From positions 1 to 64,000 of the forward strand of contig JAEEQW010000003.1 in the NCBI GenBank assembly GCA_016285515.1: a stretch of 64,000 nucleotides of DNA, given 5' to 3'. Under the pieces are notes generated by a model, which saw only the letters and a list, made by a program, of their open reading frames with translations, did no database searches and was not told the DNA's origin. The stretch is from Bacteroidales bacterium (GTDB taxonomy: Bacteria > Bacteroidota > Bacteroidia > Bacteroidales > BM520). Made by a program: the position numbers and the translations under genes. This document shows, in pieces, positions 7,644 through 17,122 of this stretch. Positions within the stretch are counted from its first letter, which is position 1, and the number at the start of each line of letters is the position of its first letter.

Positions 7644-9144
7644 AATTTTCCTCCGTTCTTTTATTTCTTTTTATTAATTTTTTTTGCCAATTGAATATTC
7701 CGTACAGGATAATCAGAACGATTGGGAGCAGGAAATTAACCCATTTGAGGGTGGCTTTCTTGCTGTCGCTGATTTCGTCTATAGGTCTGTAATTAATTCC
7801 TTTGGAGCGCAATTCTATCAACCCTGTGTCGTCTGACAGCCAGTCGATACAATTTGCCATCAGGTTCACGTTGTCAGCGTTGGTACGTTGTCCGCCCTGA
7901 CTTGCAGCATAATCTCCGTCAGCGACAACAACTATGTTTGTTATTGGTCCGTTGTTGAAGCTTCCGGTGAGTACACCTGCAACTGGAATGTTGTGCATCG
8001 GAAAGTCAGTGTCGCTCCACTTTCTGGTAATGTCAATATATGCAGGAAGCATTACATTTTCAGCCGCTTCCGAAGTAAACATGATAGGTGTGAACTGTAT
8101 CTCTTCATTCCCTGTAAACTGCAGCGATGAAGGAAACATCAGCGAGACACCCTTCAGGCTTTCAGTTATCGGGTGTTCGGCGAAATTGGTTATAATAGGT
8201 AAATATGGGAAAGAGAGCGGAACGGTCATATTGAACATTCCCTGCTGTTGCTTTACTCCGATGTTACTGCAGTGTTTGTCAATAACAACATCGTCTTCTA
8301 TAACAAGTCCCTTCTGGGTAAGCCATCCTTCAAGTCCTGTGGTAAGGCTTTTCAGCTCCATGGAACTCTGCAGGTCGGCGTTGACATGTTCAATGTTGAG
8401 AAACAGTTTGCCGCCGTTTGCCAGGAAGTTGTCGAGAAGAGCCAGTTCGTTTTCATTGAAGGGTTGCCTTGGTGCATTGATTACCAATGTCTTATATCTG
8501 AGAAGGTTTGTTGTGTCTGAGAGATAGACATTTTCTACGTTGTATAAAAAGCCTATTTCGTTGAGCAACTGTCCTAAATTCTGCATCGGTATTTCATTAT
8601 GGCCTTGTATGAAACCGAGATTTGGTTTATTGGTCAAACTGACTTTTTTGATGCTTGTTGTCAACGTGTATTCGAATGGGGTCTTGGGCTGGATAACAGG
8701 TATGGCTTCACTTTTATCTCCAGAGGATATCACAGCTCCGAGATATGCTTTCTGTTGTTCGTTTTTGTCTTTTTCCCTGACGCTGAGCAGAACTGGTCTG
8801 ACACCGTACTTCATGGCTTCCTGTTCGAGTTCGTTGTCGCCGAGCGGATCAACAAATTTGAAGGCTATGTTCCCTTTTGCAAGGGCTGCATATTCATTCA
8901 CCATGTCTTTGAATTCCTTTCTTACCTGAGCATATTCAGGAGGAAGGTCTTCAGAGAAATATGCTGTGATGTTTACAACATCATCAAGGTTTCTGAGGAT
9001 GTTTTTTGTGGCGTTGCTGAGGGTGTACTCCTTGTCTTCGGTGGCATCGAAACGGCCATGGAAGGTGACTGCCAGAATGTTGACTACTACGACGATGCCA
9101 ATGATAGCCAACAGTGTCAATGTTAATTGTCTTCTTGTTCTCAT
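7633..9144 (-). CDS. gldG: GldG-like ABC transporter auxiliary subunit
   Basis: A 503-residue protein with one N-terminal membrane helix (LTLLAIIGIVVVVNILAV), a large extracytoplasmic region of the GldG/IFT52-like fold starting FDATEDKEYTLSNATKNIL, and a C-terminal helix (VNFLLPIVLIILYGIFNW) with a basic tail. The N-terminal RFDxTxxKxYTLSxxT pattern is characteristic of GldG. In Flavobacterium, GldA/F/G form an ABC transporter needed for gliding; in non-gliding Bacteroidota the set is retained with unknown cargo. It lies 4 bases after gldF. Confidence 0.85.
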   Translation of the reverse strand: MRTRRQLTLTLLAIIGIVVVVNILAVTFHGRFDATEDKEYTLSNATKNILRNLDDVVNITAYFSEDLPPEYAQVRKEFKDMVNEYAALAKGNIAFKFVDPLGDNELEQEAMKYGVRPVLLSVREKDKNEQQKAYLGAVISSGDKSEAIPVIQPKTPFEYTLTTSIKKVSLTNKPNLGFIQGHNEIPMQNLGQLLNEIGFLYNVENVYLSDTTNLLRYKTLVINAPRQPFNENELALLDNFLANGGKLFLNIEHVNADLQSSMELKSLTTGLEGWLTQKGLVIEDDVVIDKHCSNIGVKQQQGMFNMTVPLSFPYLPIITNFAEHPITESLKGVSLMFPSSLQFTGNEEIQFTPIMFTSEAAENVMLPAYIDITRKWSDTDFPMHNIPVAGVLTGSFNNGPITNIVVVADGDYAASQGGQRTNADNVNLMANCIDWLSDDTGLIELRSKGINYRPIDEISDSKKATLKWVNFLLPIVLIILYGIFNWQKKLIKRNKRTEENYVQ

Positions 9145-9148
9145 GTCG

Positions 9149-9889
9149 TTAGTCCTTTAGTTTTCTTTGTGATAGGGCAGCAACTGCACCTGTCAGTCCG
9201 AGAAATGTTATTGATAAGAAATATATTACGTCAGCGGTGTCGATGATACCGCGTGCCATAGGTTCAAAATGAGTGGAGGAACTGAGATAATTGAAAATGT
9301 TGCCTAATGTGCCGCTCATGGTGTTTGCCAGTGTTCCACAGATAAGATGGAAGAAAACACAGAAGCAGAGTGCTAAAAGTACAGCAACAATCTGATTTTT
9401 AGTGATACTGCTTGCAAAGATTCCTATACCTGCGTATGCACTGCTAAGCAGCAGCAGTCCGAGATATCCCGACAGTGTTGCTCCGTGGTCAATGTTTCCT
9501 ATCCTTGCGATAGTGATGTAATAAGGTGATGTGAGTGCCAATGCTATGAAAATCATTATCATAGATGACAGGTATTTGCTTATTACGACCTGCCAGTCGG
9601 TGACAGGTTTTGTGAGCAGAAGTTCAATTGTACCCGAACGTTTCTCTTCTGCGAAGGTACGCATGGTGAGTAGTGGTACGAAGAAAAACAGCGACCAGAA
9701 ACATATCAGAAAGAATGAATCTAATGATGCCTGCTTGCGATAAAAGATGTCGGCCCCGGAAGGTAGCCATGTGAAAAATCCCGTAACGCCCAAAAACAGG
9801 ACGAGCAGGATATATGCTATCAACGAGTCGAAAAACGTCTTAAGTTCTTTTTTAGTTAAAGTACAAATCTTATTCATTTTCCAAATCAT
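9149..9889 (-). CDS. gldF: GldF-like ABC transporter permease
   Basis: ABC-2 type permease of about 242-246 residues with six predicted membrane helices, for example LIAYILLVLFLGVTGFFTW, FFLICFWSLFFFVPLLTM and IVAVLLALCFCVFFHLI, and the ABC-2 signature TFAEEKRSGTIELLLTKPVTDWQVVISK. The first ATG (9889) overlaps the gldA stop as TAATG, suggesting coupled translation. A second ATG at 9877 gives MNKICTLTKKELKTFF, which looks more like known GldF N-termini, so the exact start is open. It pairs with GldA and GldG. Confidence 0.87.
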   Translation of the reverse strand: MIWKMNKICTLTKKELKTFFDSLIAYILLVLFLGVTGFFTWLPSGADIFYRKQASLDSFFLICFWSLFFFVPLLTMRTFAEEKRSGTIELLLTKPVTDWQVVISKYLSSMIMIFIALALTSPYYITIARIGNIDHGATLSGYLGLLLLSSAYAGIGIFASSITKNQIVAVLLALCFCVFFHLICGTLANTMSGTLGNIFNYLSSSTHFEPMARGIIDTADVIYFLSITFLGLTGAVAALSQRKLKD

Positions 9890-10818
9890 TAATTAGTTGT
9901 CAGTTCACGGAATACATCTTCGAGTTTGGTTTCAACCGAAGTAAGCCCTGTCAATGTCCAACCTCTTGACACACAAAGGTTAAACACATCGCGTTTGGAA
10001 GTGGTCTGAGGTCTTGAATGAAATTCAAACTTGTTTTCACTATCCTTTATAATGTCAACCGAAGCGGCATTAGGCAGTTCTGCCAGTGCCTTGTAGATTT
10101 CATTGGTGTTACCGTCTTCGATTTCGATTTTCAGTATTTCATCGTTTGATGCCTGATGACGCAGGTCAGATGCCGTGCCGTTGGCGACTATTTTGCCTTT
10201 GTTGATGATGAGAATGCGGTCGCATGTGGCTTCTACTTCGGCAAGGATGTGAGAGCTGAGAATGACAGTCTTCTCTTTGCCTATTCGTTTGATGAGATCG
10301 CGTATTTCTACTATCTGGTTAGGGTCAAGGCCTGAAGTCGGTTCATCGAGAATCAGAGCCTCCGGGTCATGAATGAGAGCCTGTGCGAGACCGACTCTCT
10401 GTTTGTAGCCCTTCGACAGTTCATTGATGTTTTTATGCTTTTCATTCATAAGACCGCAGACAGTGAGAGTCTCCAAAAGTCTTTCGTCAAGCGCATTTTT
10501 CTTAACTCCTTGTAACAGGGCCACATACCTAAGATAATCTATGATAGCCATATCCTGATACAGCGGGTTGTTTTCAGGGAGATAACCGATTAGTGCCTTT
10601 ACCTTTTCAGGTTGGCGTGTGACGGAATAATTGCCTATGGTTATTTCTCCGGAACTTGGGGCAAAGTATGTTGTTATGGCTTTCATCGTTGTTGTCTTCC
10701 CAGCGCCGTTAGGACCGAGAAAGCCTAAAACCTCTCCGGTCTTAACTTTGAACGATATATTGTCCACAGCTTTGTATGAACCATACATCTTGGTAAAATT
10801 CCTAACTTCTATATCCAT
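9889..10818 (-). CDS. gldA: GldA-like ABC transporter ATPase
   Basis: A 309-residue ATPase with Walker A GPNGAGKTT, Q-loop region IGYLPENNPLY, signature LSKGYKQRVGLAQAL, Walker B ALILDEPTSGLD and the H-loop SSHILAE. The PENNPLY segment and the ~80-residue C-terminal extension are typical of GldA. It energises the GldF/GldG transporter. It is the first gene of the gldA-gldF-gldG-DUF4340 run; a TATTTTCG sequence at 10851-10844 on the minus strand is a near-match promoter. The neighbouring permease gene upstream belongs to a different transporter class. Confidence 0.9.
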   Translation of the reverse strand: MDIEVRNFTKMYGSYKAVDNISFKVKTGEVLGFLGPNGAGKTTTMKAITTYFAPSSGEITIGNYSVTRQPEKVKALIGYLPENNPLYQDMAIIDYLRYVALLQGVKKNALDERLLETLTVCGLMNEKHKNINELSKGYKQRVGLAQALIHDPEALILDEPTSGLDPNQIVEIRDLIKRIGKEKTVILSSHILAEVEATCDRILIINKGKIVANGTASDLRHQASNDEILKIEIEDGNTNEIYKALAELPNAASVDIIKDSENKFEFHSRPQTTSKRDVFNLCVSRGWTLTGLTSVETKLEDVFRELTTN

Positions 10819-10910
10819 AAAACGTCTGTTTTAAATCAAAACGCGAAAATACTGCTTTTTTGCCATATTCTCCATATAGGTTATAAATATTTAACAACAA
10901 ATAGCATATA

Positions 10911-11978
10911 TCAGTTTTTGACATCGAGAGCATCGCGTAATCCGTTGCCCAACAGCATGAAGGCAAGCACAAGCAACATGATTGCAATGCCAGGTATGAT
11001 TGACAGATACGGATATCCGAGAATGAGATAGGCATAGCTTTCCTTAATCATCATTCCCCATGATGGCATCGGCGGCTGTACTCCGATGCCTAAGAAACTC
11101 AGCCCTGCCTCAAGAAGGATGGATGTCGCAAAATTGCTTGCTGAAATGACCAGCAGCGGACTAATGATGTTCGGGAGAAGATGATGTATGATGATTCGTG
11201 TTGAACTATAACCCAGCGTCTTTGCGGCATCTATATATTCCTGCTCCTTTATTGAGATAACCTGCCCACGAACCATTCTTGCCACATCAACCCATAGTGT
11301 GAGCCCTATTGCGATGAATATCTGCCAGAATCCTCTTCCAAGTGCAAAACTTATTGCAATGACAAGCAATAACGACGGTATAGCCCATACAACATTGATG
11401 AGCCACATCAGAAATTTGTCAATGCCACCTCTGAAATATCCTGCTATTGAACCAATGAAAACGCCTATCAGCAGTGACAGGATTACCGCAACTGTTCCAA
11501 TGGACAGACTGACGCGCGTACCCAGGATAAGTCTGCTGAAGACATCGCGTCCATATCGGTCAGTACCGAATATGTATCGCTTGGAGACGACTTCAATATC
11601 AGACTCTTCAGAGTGCATGTCCATTTTGCCTTCAATCCCGTCGATGGTTTCGTATTCTATTGCTCCGCCTTCAATGGTATAGGATTTTATCGGGAGATAG
11701 GTGCTTATATCCGGAATTCCGGTAAAAAAGTTCTTTAACGACATTCTTTGCTGTTCGGAACTGCGCGGTGTTATCTTTAGCATGTCAACTTTGAAGCCTG
11801 GACGGCGGATTGCAATTTCAATCAGCTGATTGTTCGCATTGGGAGTTTTGTCGGGAATAATCTGATATGCGAAGACTGAAATTATTATACAGAAGACAAT
11901 GAACCATAATGAAATCATCGCCAACTTGTTTTTTTTCAGTTTTTTAATTACTTGCTGTGAGTTGTATGAGAGCTTCAC
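10911..11978 (-). CDS. OppC/DppC-type peptide transporter permease, orphan
   Basis: Binding-protein-dependent permease of the dipeptide/oligopeptide class. It has an N-terminal helix (AMISLWFIVFCIIISVFAY), a ~90-residue extracytoplasmic loop, FGTDRYGRDVFSRLILGTRVSL (the OppC signature) and the EAA-type loop EYIDAAKTLGYSSTRIIIHHLLPN. No OppB, ATPase or binding protein is adjacent, so partners must be encoded elsewhere. The ORF-track ATG at 12020 is upstream of, and includes, a TAACTTTG promoter box (12009-12002). The GTG at 11978, giving MKLSYNSQQVIKKLKKNK, is therefore the likely start (355 residues). Confidence 0.82.
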   Translation of the reverse strand: MKLSYNSQQVIKKLKKNKLAMISLWFIVFCIIISVFAYQIIPDKTPNANNQLIEIAIRRPGFKVDMLKITPRSSEQQRMSLKNFFTGIPDISTYLPIKSYTIEGGAIEYETIDGIEGKMDMHSEESDIEVVSKRYIFGTDRYGRDVFSRLILGTRVSLSIGTVAVILSLLIGVFIGSIAGYFRGGIDKFLMWLINVVWAIPSLLLVIAISFALGRGFWQIFIAIGLTLWVDVARMVRGQVISIKEQEYIDAAKTLGYSSTRIIIHHLLPNIISPLLVISASNFATSILLEAGLSFLGIGVQPPMPSWGMMIKESYAYLILGYPYLSIIPGIAIMLLVLAFMLLGNGLRDALDVKN

Positions 11979-12001
11979 CTTTGTTATTATTATTCCTTTT
12001 G

Positions 12002-12009
12002 CAAAGTTA
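12002..12009 (-). promoter_or_regulatory. -7 box for the OppC-type permease
   Basis: TAACTTTG on the minus strand matches TAnnTTTG, 24 bases before the GTG at 11978. It lies inside the longer ORF of the track, which argues for the shorter protein. Confidence 0.55.
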
Positions 12010-12031
12010 ATGCTTTTCACTTAAAAATGAT

Positions 12032-12039
12032 TATTTTTG
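12032..12039 (+). promoter_or_regulatory. -7 box for the MORN-repeat gene
   Basis: TATTTTTG followed by GC matches the consensus. It is 27 bases before the ATG at 12066 and 22 bases from the opposing permease box. Confidence 0.6.
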
Positions 12040-12065
12040 CAGTCAAGAAAAAATATATATCAAAT

Positions 12066-12815
12066 ATGAAAAGAATTTATTTGTTATTAGCTATTAGTCT
12101 GATACCTCTCGTATCATTCTGTCAGAACAATGGTAGTGTTAATCAGAACAATGATAATGCTGTTGTAAGAGAAAAGTCCGCCAACCGTGAGGAAAATGTC
12201 GGACGTTATGTCAATGGGAAAAAGGATGGCATTTGGACAAACTATAACGACAAGGGAATGCTCAGAGCCATAACCGAATATAAAGATGGTGAAAAGAATG
12301 GATTATATGTATCTTTTGACCACCAGGGCACTCTTGAGAAGGAAGAATATTATGTCAACGGCAAACTTGATGGCGAAAGCAAGAAATATCTCCATGGCAA
12401 TTATATCAATATTCTCGCTCATTATAAGAACGGTGAGCTGGATGGCGAATACAAGCAATATTATACCGACAAGCCAACACAGCTGATGGAGGAGTCGTTC
12501 TATGTTGATGGTGTGAAAGATGGGAAATCAACATATTTTGGGTCAAATGGTCATGCTATTGCGGAATACACCTATACAAAAGGATTGTTCAATGGTGTGT
12601 GCAAGACATTCTACGAGACTGGTTTGCTCAGAACAGTTGAAAATTACGTCAACGATGAACTGCAAGGCGAATATAAGGAGTATTATGAGGATGGCAAGAC
12701 TGTAAAGGTTTCCGGAAATTATAAAAAAGGCAAGAAAGATGGCCAGTGGATGGAATACAGCCCTAATGGTTCTGTCATAAACAAAACCACATTCGCCAAT
12801 GGCGTTGCCAAGTAA
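12066..12815 (+). CDS. Exported MORN-variant repeat protein (YwqK-like)
   Basis: A 249-residue protein with a signal peptide (MKRIYLLLAISLIPLVSFCQ, possibly a lipobox at VSFC) and about seven MORN-variant repeats of the form ...YxNGKxDGxWxxYxxxG... spread through the whole mature part, for example VNGKKDGIWTNY, KDGEKNGLYVSF and KKGKKDGQWMEY. Such repeats form an elongated beta-hairpin array. They are often mislabelled as YwqK antitoxin; no toxin gene lies nearby, so I do not infer a toxin-antitoxin role. The ATG at 12066 is chosen because it follows the promoter box and begins the signal peptide. Function unknown. Confidence 0.75.
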   Translation: MKRIYLLLAISLIPLVSFCQNNGSVNQNNDNAVVREKSANREENVGRYVNGKKDGIWTNYNDKGMLRAITEYKDGEKNGLYVSFDHQGTLEKEEYYVNGKLDGESKKYLHGNYINILAHYKNGELDGEYKQYYTDKPTQLMEESFYVDGVKDGKSTYFGSNGHAIAEYTYTKGLFNGVCKTFYETGLLRTVENYVNDELQGEYKEYYEDGKTVKVSGNYKKGKKDGQWMEYSPNGSVINKTTFANGVAK

Positions 12816-12827
12816 AGTTAGTGTTGG

Positions 12828-15092
12828 TTAGCGTGAGTTGAACTCCGTAAGGACTCCATTTTTCCAATAAATATCCACAGTTTTCCCTTTTTGGGTTCTT
12901 AATCCCTTAATATAACCGTTTTTCCATTCTTTTGGCAAAGCCGGTAAAGGTTGTTCCGTTACAGGATTCAGAAGCATTTCGGCAATTCCTGCAGTGGCAC
13001 CCATGTTACCGTCAAGTTGAAATGGGGGATGTGCGCAGAAAAGATTGTTGTATGTGCCGCCGCCCAAATTGTCATAACCACTGTTCCCGATAGGGTATAA
13101 AAGTCGGTGAAGCAGTTTGTATGCGTGTTCTCCGTCTTCAAGTCTTGCCCAGAAGTTGATTTTCCATGCAAGTGACCAGCCGGTGCCGTCATCGCCGCGG
13201 CTTTCAAGAGTTTTTCTCGCTGCAGCGGCTAATTCCGGAGTCGTTTTTACCGATATGTCATCATCTGGATATAATGCGTAAAGATGAGACACATGCCGGT
13301 GATGGTCGTCGCGTTTGTCAACGTCTTCTCTCCATTCCTGCAGTTGTCCCCAGCTTCCGATTTTGTTTGGGTAAATTTTTGGAAGCATCATCCTGATTGT
13401 ATCTGAAAATCCGGATTTTTTATCAAGTATTTCCGTGGCTTTAAGGTAGTTGTCGAATAAATCGCGTACTATTTGATGATCCATTGTCGCTCCCTGCGAT
13501 ATTCCACCGTGTTCGGGAGAATAGGAAGGATTGGACACGTAATAGCCATCATCGTCCAGTGTAAGATAATCGACCCAGAATCGGGCGGCTTCCTCTATTG
13601 ATGGATATGCCTTATATCGCAGGAAATCAATATCTTGTGAGTATAGATAGTGCTCCCACAGATGACGGCATAGCCATGCGCCTCCGGCTGGAAAGAATGC
13701 CCACGGCATGTCTTCCCCGACTGCAGTGAATCCGAACGGATTGTTGATGGTGTTGACAGTCCAGCCACGCGCATTAAAGAATTGTTGTGCTGTAATGCTG
13801 CCCGGAACTTTCAACGTTGGGATGTAATCCAATAATGGAATGGCACATTCGCTTAGATTGCAGATTTCGGCTGGCCAGTATAGCATCTGTTCGTTGATGT
13901 TGCAGTGGTAGTCACACGACCACGGCGGGGTGGTGCTGTTGTTCCAACGTCCCTGCAGATTCAGCGGCATTCCGCCTTTACGTGAACCGGAAATCATCAG
14001 ATACCTGCCGTACTGAAAATATAACTCTTCTAAGCCCGGATCGTTACCATAGTCGGCATAATCTATGAGCCTGAGATTGACCGGCAATTCGTTGCGACCG
14101 TCACCCAATTCTATTTCAACTCTGTTGAATAATTCCTGATAATCAGTAAGTTGGGTGTCGAGAACTTGCTGGTATGTCTTGGAACTGAGTTTCGACATGA
14201 TGTCTGCACAGATGTTCATCGGATTATTGCCTGTGTATGATGGAAACTCATTTTTATATGAAGTTGCGGCAGTGCTGTAAAAATCAATATACTTGGCATT
14301 TTCGATGATGATGGTGTTGTCTGCGCATGTAATCTGTCCGTCAGAGCCAACTTTCGACATCACATAGAATTTCATGTTGTTGTCCTGGATGTAACCCGAC
14401 TTGCTGATTATGTCGCCGTACATTTTGAAATCTGACGTGTAATGTGGAGAGATTAAGGAAATGCTATAGGACACAGGTTTCGATGATTCAAAATGATAGA
14501 CCATGATTCTGTCAGGGTAATCACCGAAATATGTTCTTTTGAAATCTATCTTGTCAGCGGTATATTCGACGAATCCATGTCCAGTGTTCAGGTCGATGCC
14601 GCGTTTGTAGTCCTTTATGCTGTCGTGGTTGCATCCGGTGATGTATATGATGTAACTGCCGAGGTTTTGCTGTGCGCCAAACTCTCCATAGAACTGGGAA
14701 GGGTAGGTGTATTGGATTTTACTGGTAAGCTTGTTTTGGGCGAGTTCATTGGCTTCATCGAATTTGCCCTCCTTCATGAGCATTCTCAATTGTGGAAGGT
14801 ATTTATAGGCGTCAGGATTGTTGTTCCCGAAATTATAATTTGGATTTGAACCGGGTCCACCAGTCCATAAAGTGCCTTCAGTAAACTGGATTTCCTCAGT
14901 AGGGACACCTCCGTAAAACATGCTTCCGATATATCCGTTTCCTATTGGCAATGCTTCTGTCATCCAGTCGGTTGCAGGGGTGTTGTACCATAGGATCAAA
15001 TCCTTGTTGCTTGCTTCTTCAGCAACATTCTGCCGTTTCTGGCATGATACAAGAAGCACGCACAGCAGCAAAAACAAGATGTATCTGTTCAT
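12828..15092 (-). CDS. GH95 alpha-L-fucosidase lipoprotein
   Basis: A 754-residue glycoside hydrolase family 95 enzyme, expected to remove alpha-1,2-linked L-fucose (some members take L-galactose) from host or plant glycans. A lipoprotein signal (LLLCVLLVSCQK) places it on a membrane, probably the outer membrane. The N-terminal domain begins LWYNTPATDWMTEALPIGNG. The (alpha/alpha)6 barrel contains HCNINEQ (the two catalytic Asn of the family), SPEHGG (acid Glu) and LDGNMGATAGIAEM (Asp). It is the last gene of a five-gene run, 23 bases after the GH97 gene; the pairing suggests joint breakdown of a fucosylated, galactosylated glycan. Confidence 0.9.
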   Translation of the reverse strand: MNRYILFLLLCVLLVSCQKRQNVAEEASNKDLILWYNTPATDWMTEALPIGNGYIGSMFYGGVPTEEIQFTEGTLWTGGPGSNPNYNFGNNNPDAYKYLPQLRMLMKEGKFDEANELAQNKLTSKIQYTYPSQFYGEFGAQQNLGSYIIYITGCNHDSIKDYKRGIDLNTGHGFVEYTADKIDFKRTYFGDYPDRIMVYHFESSKPVSYSISLISPHYTSDFKMYGDIISKSGYIQDNNMKFYVMSKVGSDGQITCADNTIIIENAKYIDFYSTAATSYKNEFPSYTGNNPMNICADIMSKLSSKTYQQVLDTQLTDYQELFNRVEIELGDGRNELPVNLRLIDYADYGNDPGLEELYFQYGRYLMISGSRKGGMPLNLQGRWNNSTTPPWSCDYHCNINEQMLYWPAEICNLSECAIPLLDYIPTLKVPGSITAQQFFNARGWTVNTINNPFGFTAVGEDMPWAFFPAGGAWLCRHLWEHYLYSQDIDFLRYKAYPSIEEAARFWVDYLTLDDDGYYVSNPSYSPEHGGISQGATMDHQIVRDLFDNYLKATEILDKKSGFSDTIRMMLPKIYPNKIGSWGQLQEWREDVDKRDDHHRHVSHLYALYPDDDISVKTTPELAAAARKTLESRGDDGTGWSLAWKINFWARLEDGEHAYKLLHRLLYPIGNSGYDNLGGGTYNNLFCAHPPFQLDGNMGATAGIAEMLLNPVTEQPLPALPKEWKNGYIKGLRTQKGKTVDIYWKNGVLTEFNSR

Positions 15093-15115
15093 TTCGGAGT
15101 ATATGGAACAAAAAG

Positions 15116-17122
15116 TTATTTGCTCAGTCTGATGGCAGTGCCGCCGCCCGGTGCGAGATGAACAGATATCTTGCCGTTGACGATTCTTTCAGTGGACTTT
15201 ACATAGTCGGAAGCTTTCTTGTCGGCATTGGCTCCGTCCTTAAAAATCTCACATTTCGTGAAATAGCCTAATACATTGGTGTTGATTTCGATATCCATCG
15301 GCGACCAGTTGTTGATGGCTCCGATATACCAGTCATTGCCTTTTCTGCGTGCAATGACAACGTATTCTCCTAATTTGCCATCCAAGGAGATGGTCTCATC
15401 CCATGTTGTCGGTATCTTTGCAATGAAATCAGTGCATTCCTGATTGTTCGTATAGTTTACAGGGTTGTCGCAAAGCATGTTGAAAGGTGATTCGAAAATC
15501 ACGTATTCAGCGAGTTGGCGGCATCTTGTGCCTTGGCTCATTGGTTCTGAATACACACCTCTGAAGTTGCTCTTTGTGGCATTTCTCATGGCACCTTGCG
15601 TGAAGTCGAAATATCCGGCAACCTGGCGGATGAAAGGAATCGTGACTTCGTAGTTTACAAGGTCATAGTTTTTAACTTCAGGTATCCATTTTGCCTGTTC
15701 TAGTCCCCACACTCCTTCACAATTGAGTACGTTTGGATATGTGCGGCACAGACCTGTCGGTTTGTAAGCACCGTGGAAGTCAATGAAAAGATGGTATTTT
15801 GCAGCTGTTTCAGCCATTCTGTAGTAGAAATCAACAATTTTCTGATCATCTCTGTCCATGAAATCCACCTTGAAACCTTTTATGCCCATCTCGGAATAAT
15901 GCTTGCAGACATGCTCCATGTCACGATCCATGGCATAATAACCTGCCCAGAGAACAATGCCCACGTTTTTGCTTTTGGCATAGTTTACAAGTTCCTGTAA
16001 ATTGATTTCAGGAACTATCTGGAACAGGTCGGCCTGCTTGTTGACAGCCCATCCTTCATCAAGGATAACGTATTCTATGCCGTTTTCACTTGCAAAGTCG
16101 ATGTAGAACTTGTAGGTGTCGTTGTTTATGCCTGATTTGAACGGTACTCCTGATATATTCCAGCAGTTCCACCAGTCCCAGGCAACTTTACCGGGTTTTA
16201 TCCAGCTGATATCCTCAACTCTTGATGGAGATGCGAGTTTGTAGACCATGTCGTTGTTGGTGAGTTCATAATCGTGGTCGGAAATAGTAATCAGACGCCA
16301 TGGGAATGAGCGTCTGCCGCTAGTTTTGGCGATGAATTCCTCTCTTTCTGTGACTATTTTCTGAAGCATGTTGTGACCGCCCTGAACTTCACTTTTCGGG
16401 TATGTCGCATAATGACCTTTTAATGAATTATTACGACGGTTGTTCTTAATCAGATACATTCCCGGATAGTCTTCGAGATCTGCTTCGGTGATGACAGCTT
16501 TTATGTCTTTGTCATATTTAATAAGTACAGGCAGAAACGCAATTCTGTCATCCGGAGTTTCAGACAATTTGGCTGTCGTGTATTGGGCCTCAAACGAACT
16601 CATGTATTGCTTCTCTATGACAGTGCCGAAATCCTGGTCGCGTGCATCAGGATAGGGCATCAGCGTAGTGTAATCCTTCATGAAATTGAATTCAGCGAGT
16701 TCATCTTCAACAATGATGTCTTTTTTGAAATCGGTTACAAAATGATATGCAACACCTTCATTGTAAGCTCTGAAAACAATCTGATAGTTTCCTTTGAAAT
16801 TGAGTACCAATTCATTGTAATTATCAATGATTTCACTCTTCTTGTAAAAAGGTGAGGATATGGTCTGATTTACTTTATTGATTTTTGATTTATTGCATGA
16901 CGGATTCACGCCGAGGGCAACACCACCATCAAGTTTCATGGCTATGGCGCAGTCCTGCAGGATTATAACATTACCGTGAGTTACTGAATAAGTCACGTTT
17001 TTAGGCGATATTTTCACTGTCACCTTGTTTACTCCGTTTGGAGAATCAAGGTTGTAGATTTTCTGTGCTGAAACTGTTGTTGCGATTGTCGCAAGTATGA
17101 CTAATAAAAGTAGTTTTTTCAT
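15116..17122 (-). CDS. GH97 glycosidase, retaining alpha-galactosidase type
   Basis: A 668-residue GH97 enzyme with a signal peptide ending in VSAQ, an N-terminal beta-super-sandwich, a catalytic barrel (VAWDWWNCWNISGVP, YVILDEGW) and a C-terminal beta domain. GH97 has inverting alpha-glucosidases and retaining alpha-galactosidases. Here KVDFMDRDDQ at about residue 420 and NCEGVWG at about 469 match the nucleophile Asp and acid/base Glu of the retaining group, so alpha-galactosidase is more likely. The ORF track extends to 17236 into the VanZ gene; I use the ATG at 17122, which starts the signal peptide and overlaps the VanZ stop by 4 bases (ATGA). Confidence 0.88.
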   Translation of the reverse strand: MKKLLLLVILATIATTVSAQKIYNLDSPNGVNKVTVKISPKNVTYSVTHGNVIILQDCAIAMKLDGGVALGVNPSCNKSKINKVNQTISSPFYKKSEIIDNYNELVLNFKGNYQIVFRAYNEGVAYHFVTDFKKDIIVEDELAEFNFMKDYTTLMPYPDARDQDFGTVIEKQYMSSFEAQYTTAKLSETPDDRIAFLPVLIKYDKDIKAVITEADLEDYPGMYLIKNNRRNNSLKGHYATYPKSEVQGGHNMLQKIVTEREEFIAKTSGRRSFPWRLITISDHDYELTNNDMVYKLASPSRVEDISWIKPGKVAWDWWNCWNISGVPFKSGINNDTYKFYIDFASENGIEYVILDEGWAVNKQADLFQIVPEINLQELVNYAKSKNVGIVLWAGYYAMDRDMEHVCKHYSEMGIKGFKVDFMDRDDQKIVDFYYRMAETAAKYHLFIDFHGAYKPTGLCRTYPNVLNCEGVWGLEQAKWIPEVKNYDLVNYEVTIPFIRQVAGYFDFTQGAMRNATKSNFRGVYSEPMSQGTRCRQLAEYVIFESPFNMLCDNPVNYTNNQECTDFIAKIPTTWDETISLDGKLGEYVVIARRKGNDWYIGAINNWSPMDIEINTNVLGYFTKCEIFKDGANADKKASDYVKSTERIVNGKISVHLAPGGGTAIRLSK

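Noticed and set aside
7934-8527. 197-residue ORF on the plus strand
   Set aside because: Shadow of gldG on the other strand; no family or start signal.
12066-12815. Antitoxin role for the YwqK/MORN protein
   Set aside because: The label comes from domain names only; there is no toxin gene next to it and it carries a signal peptide.
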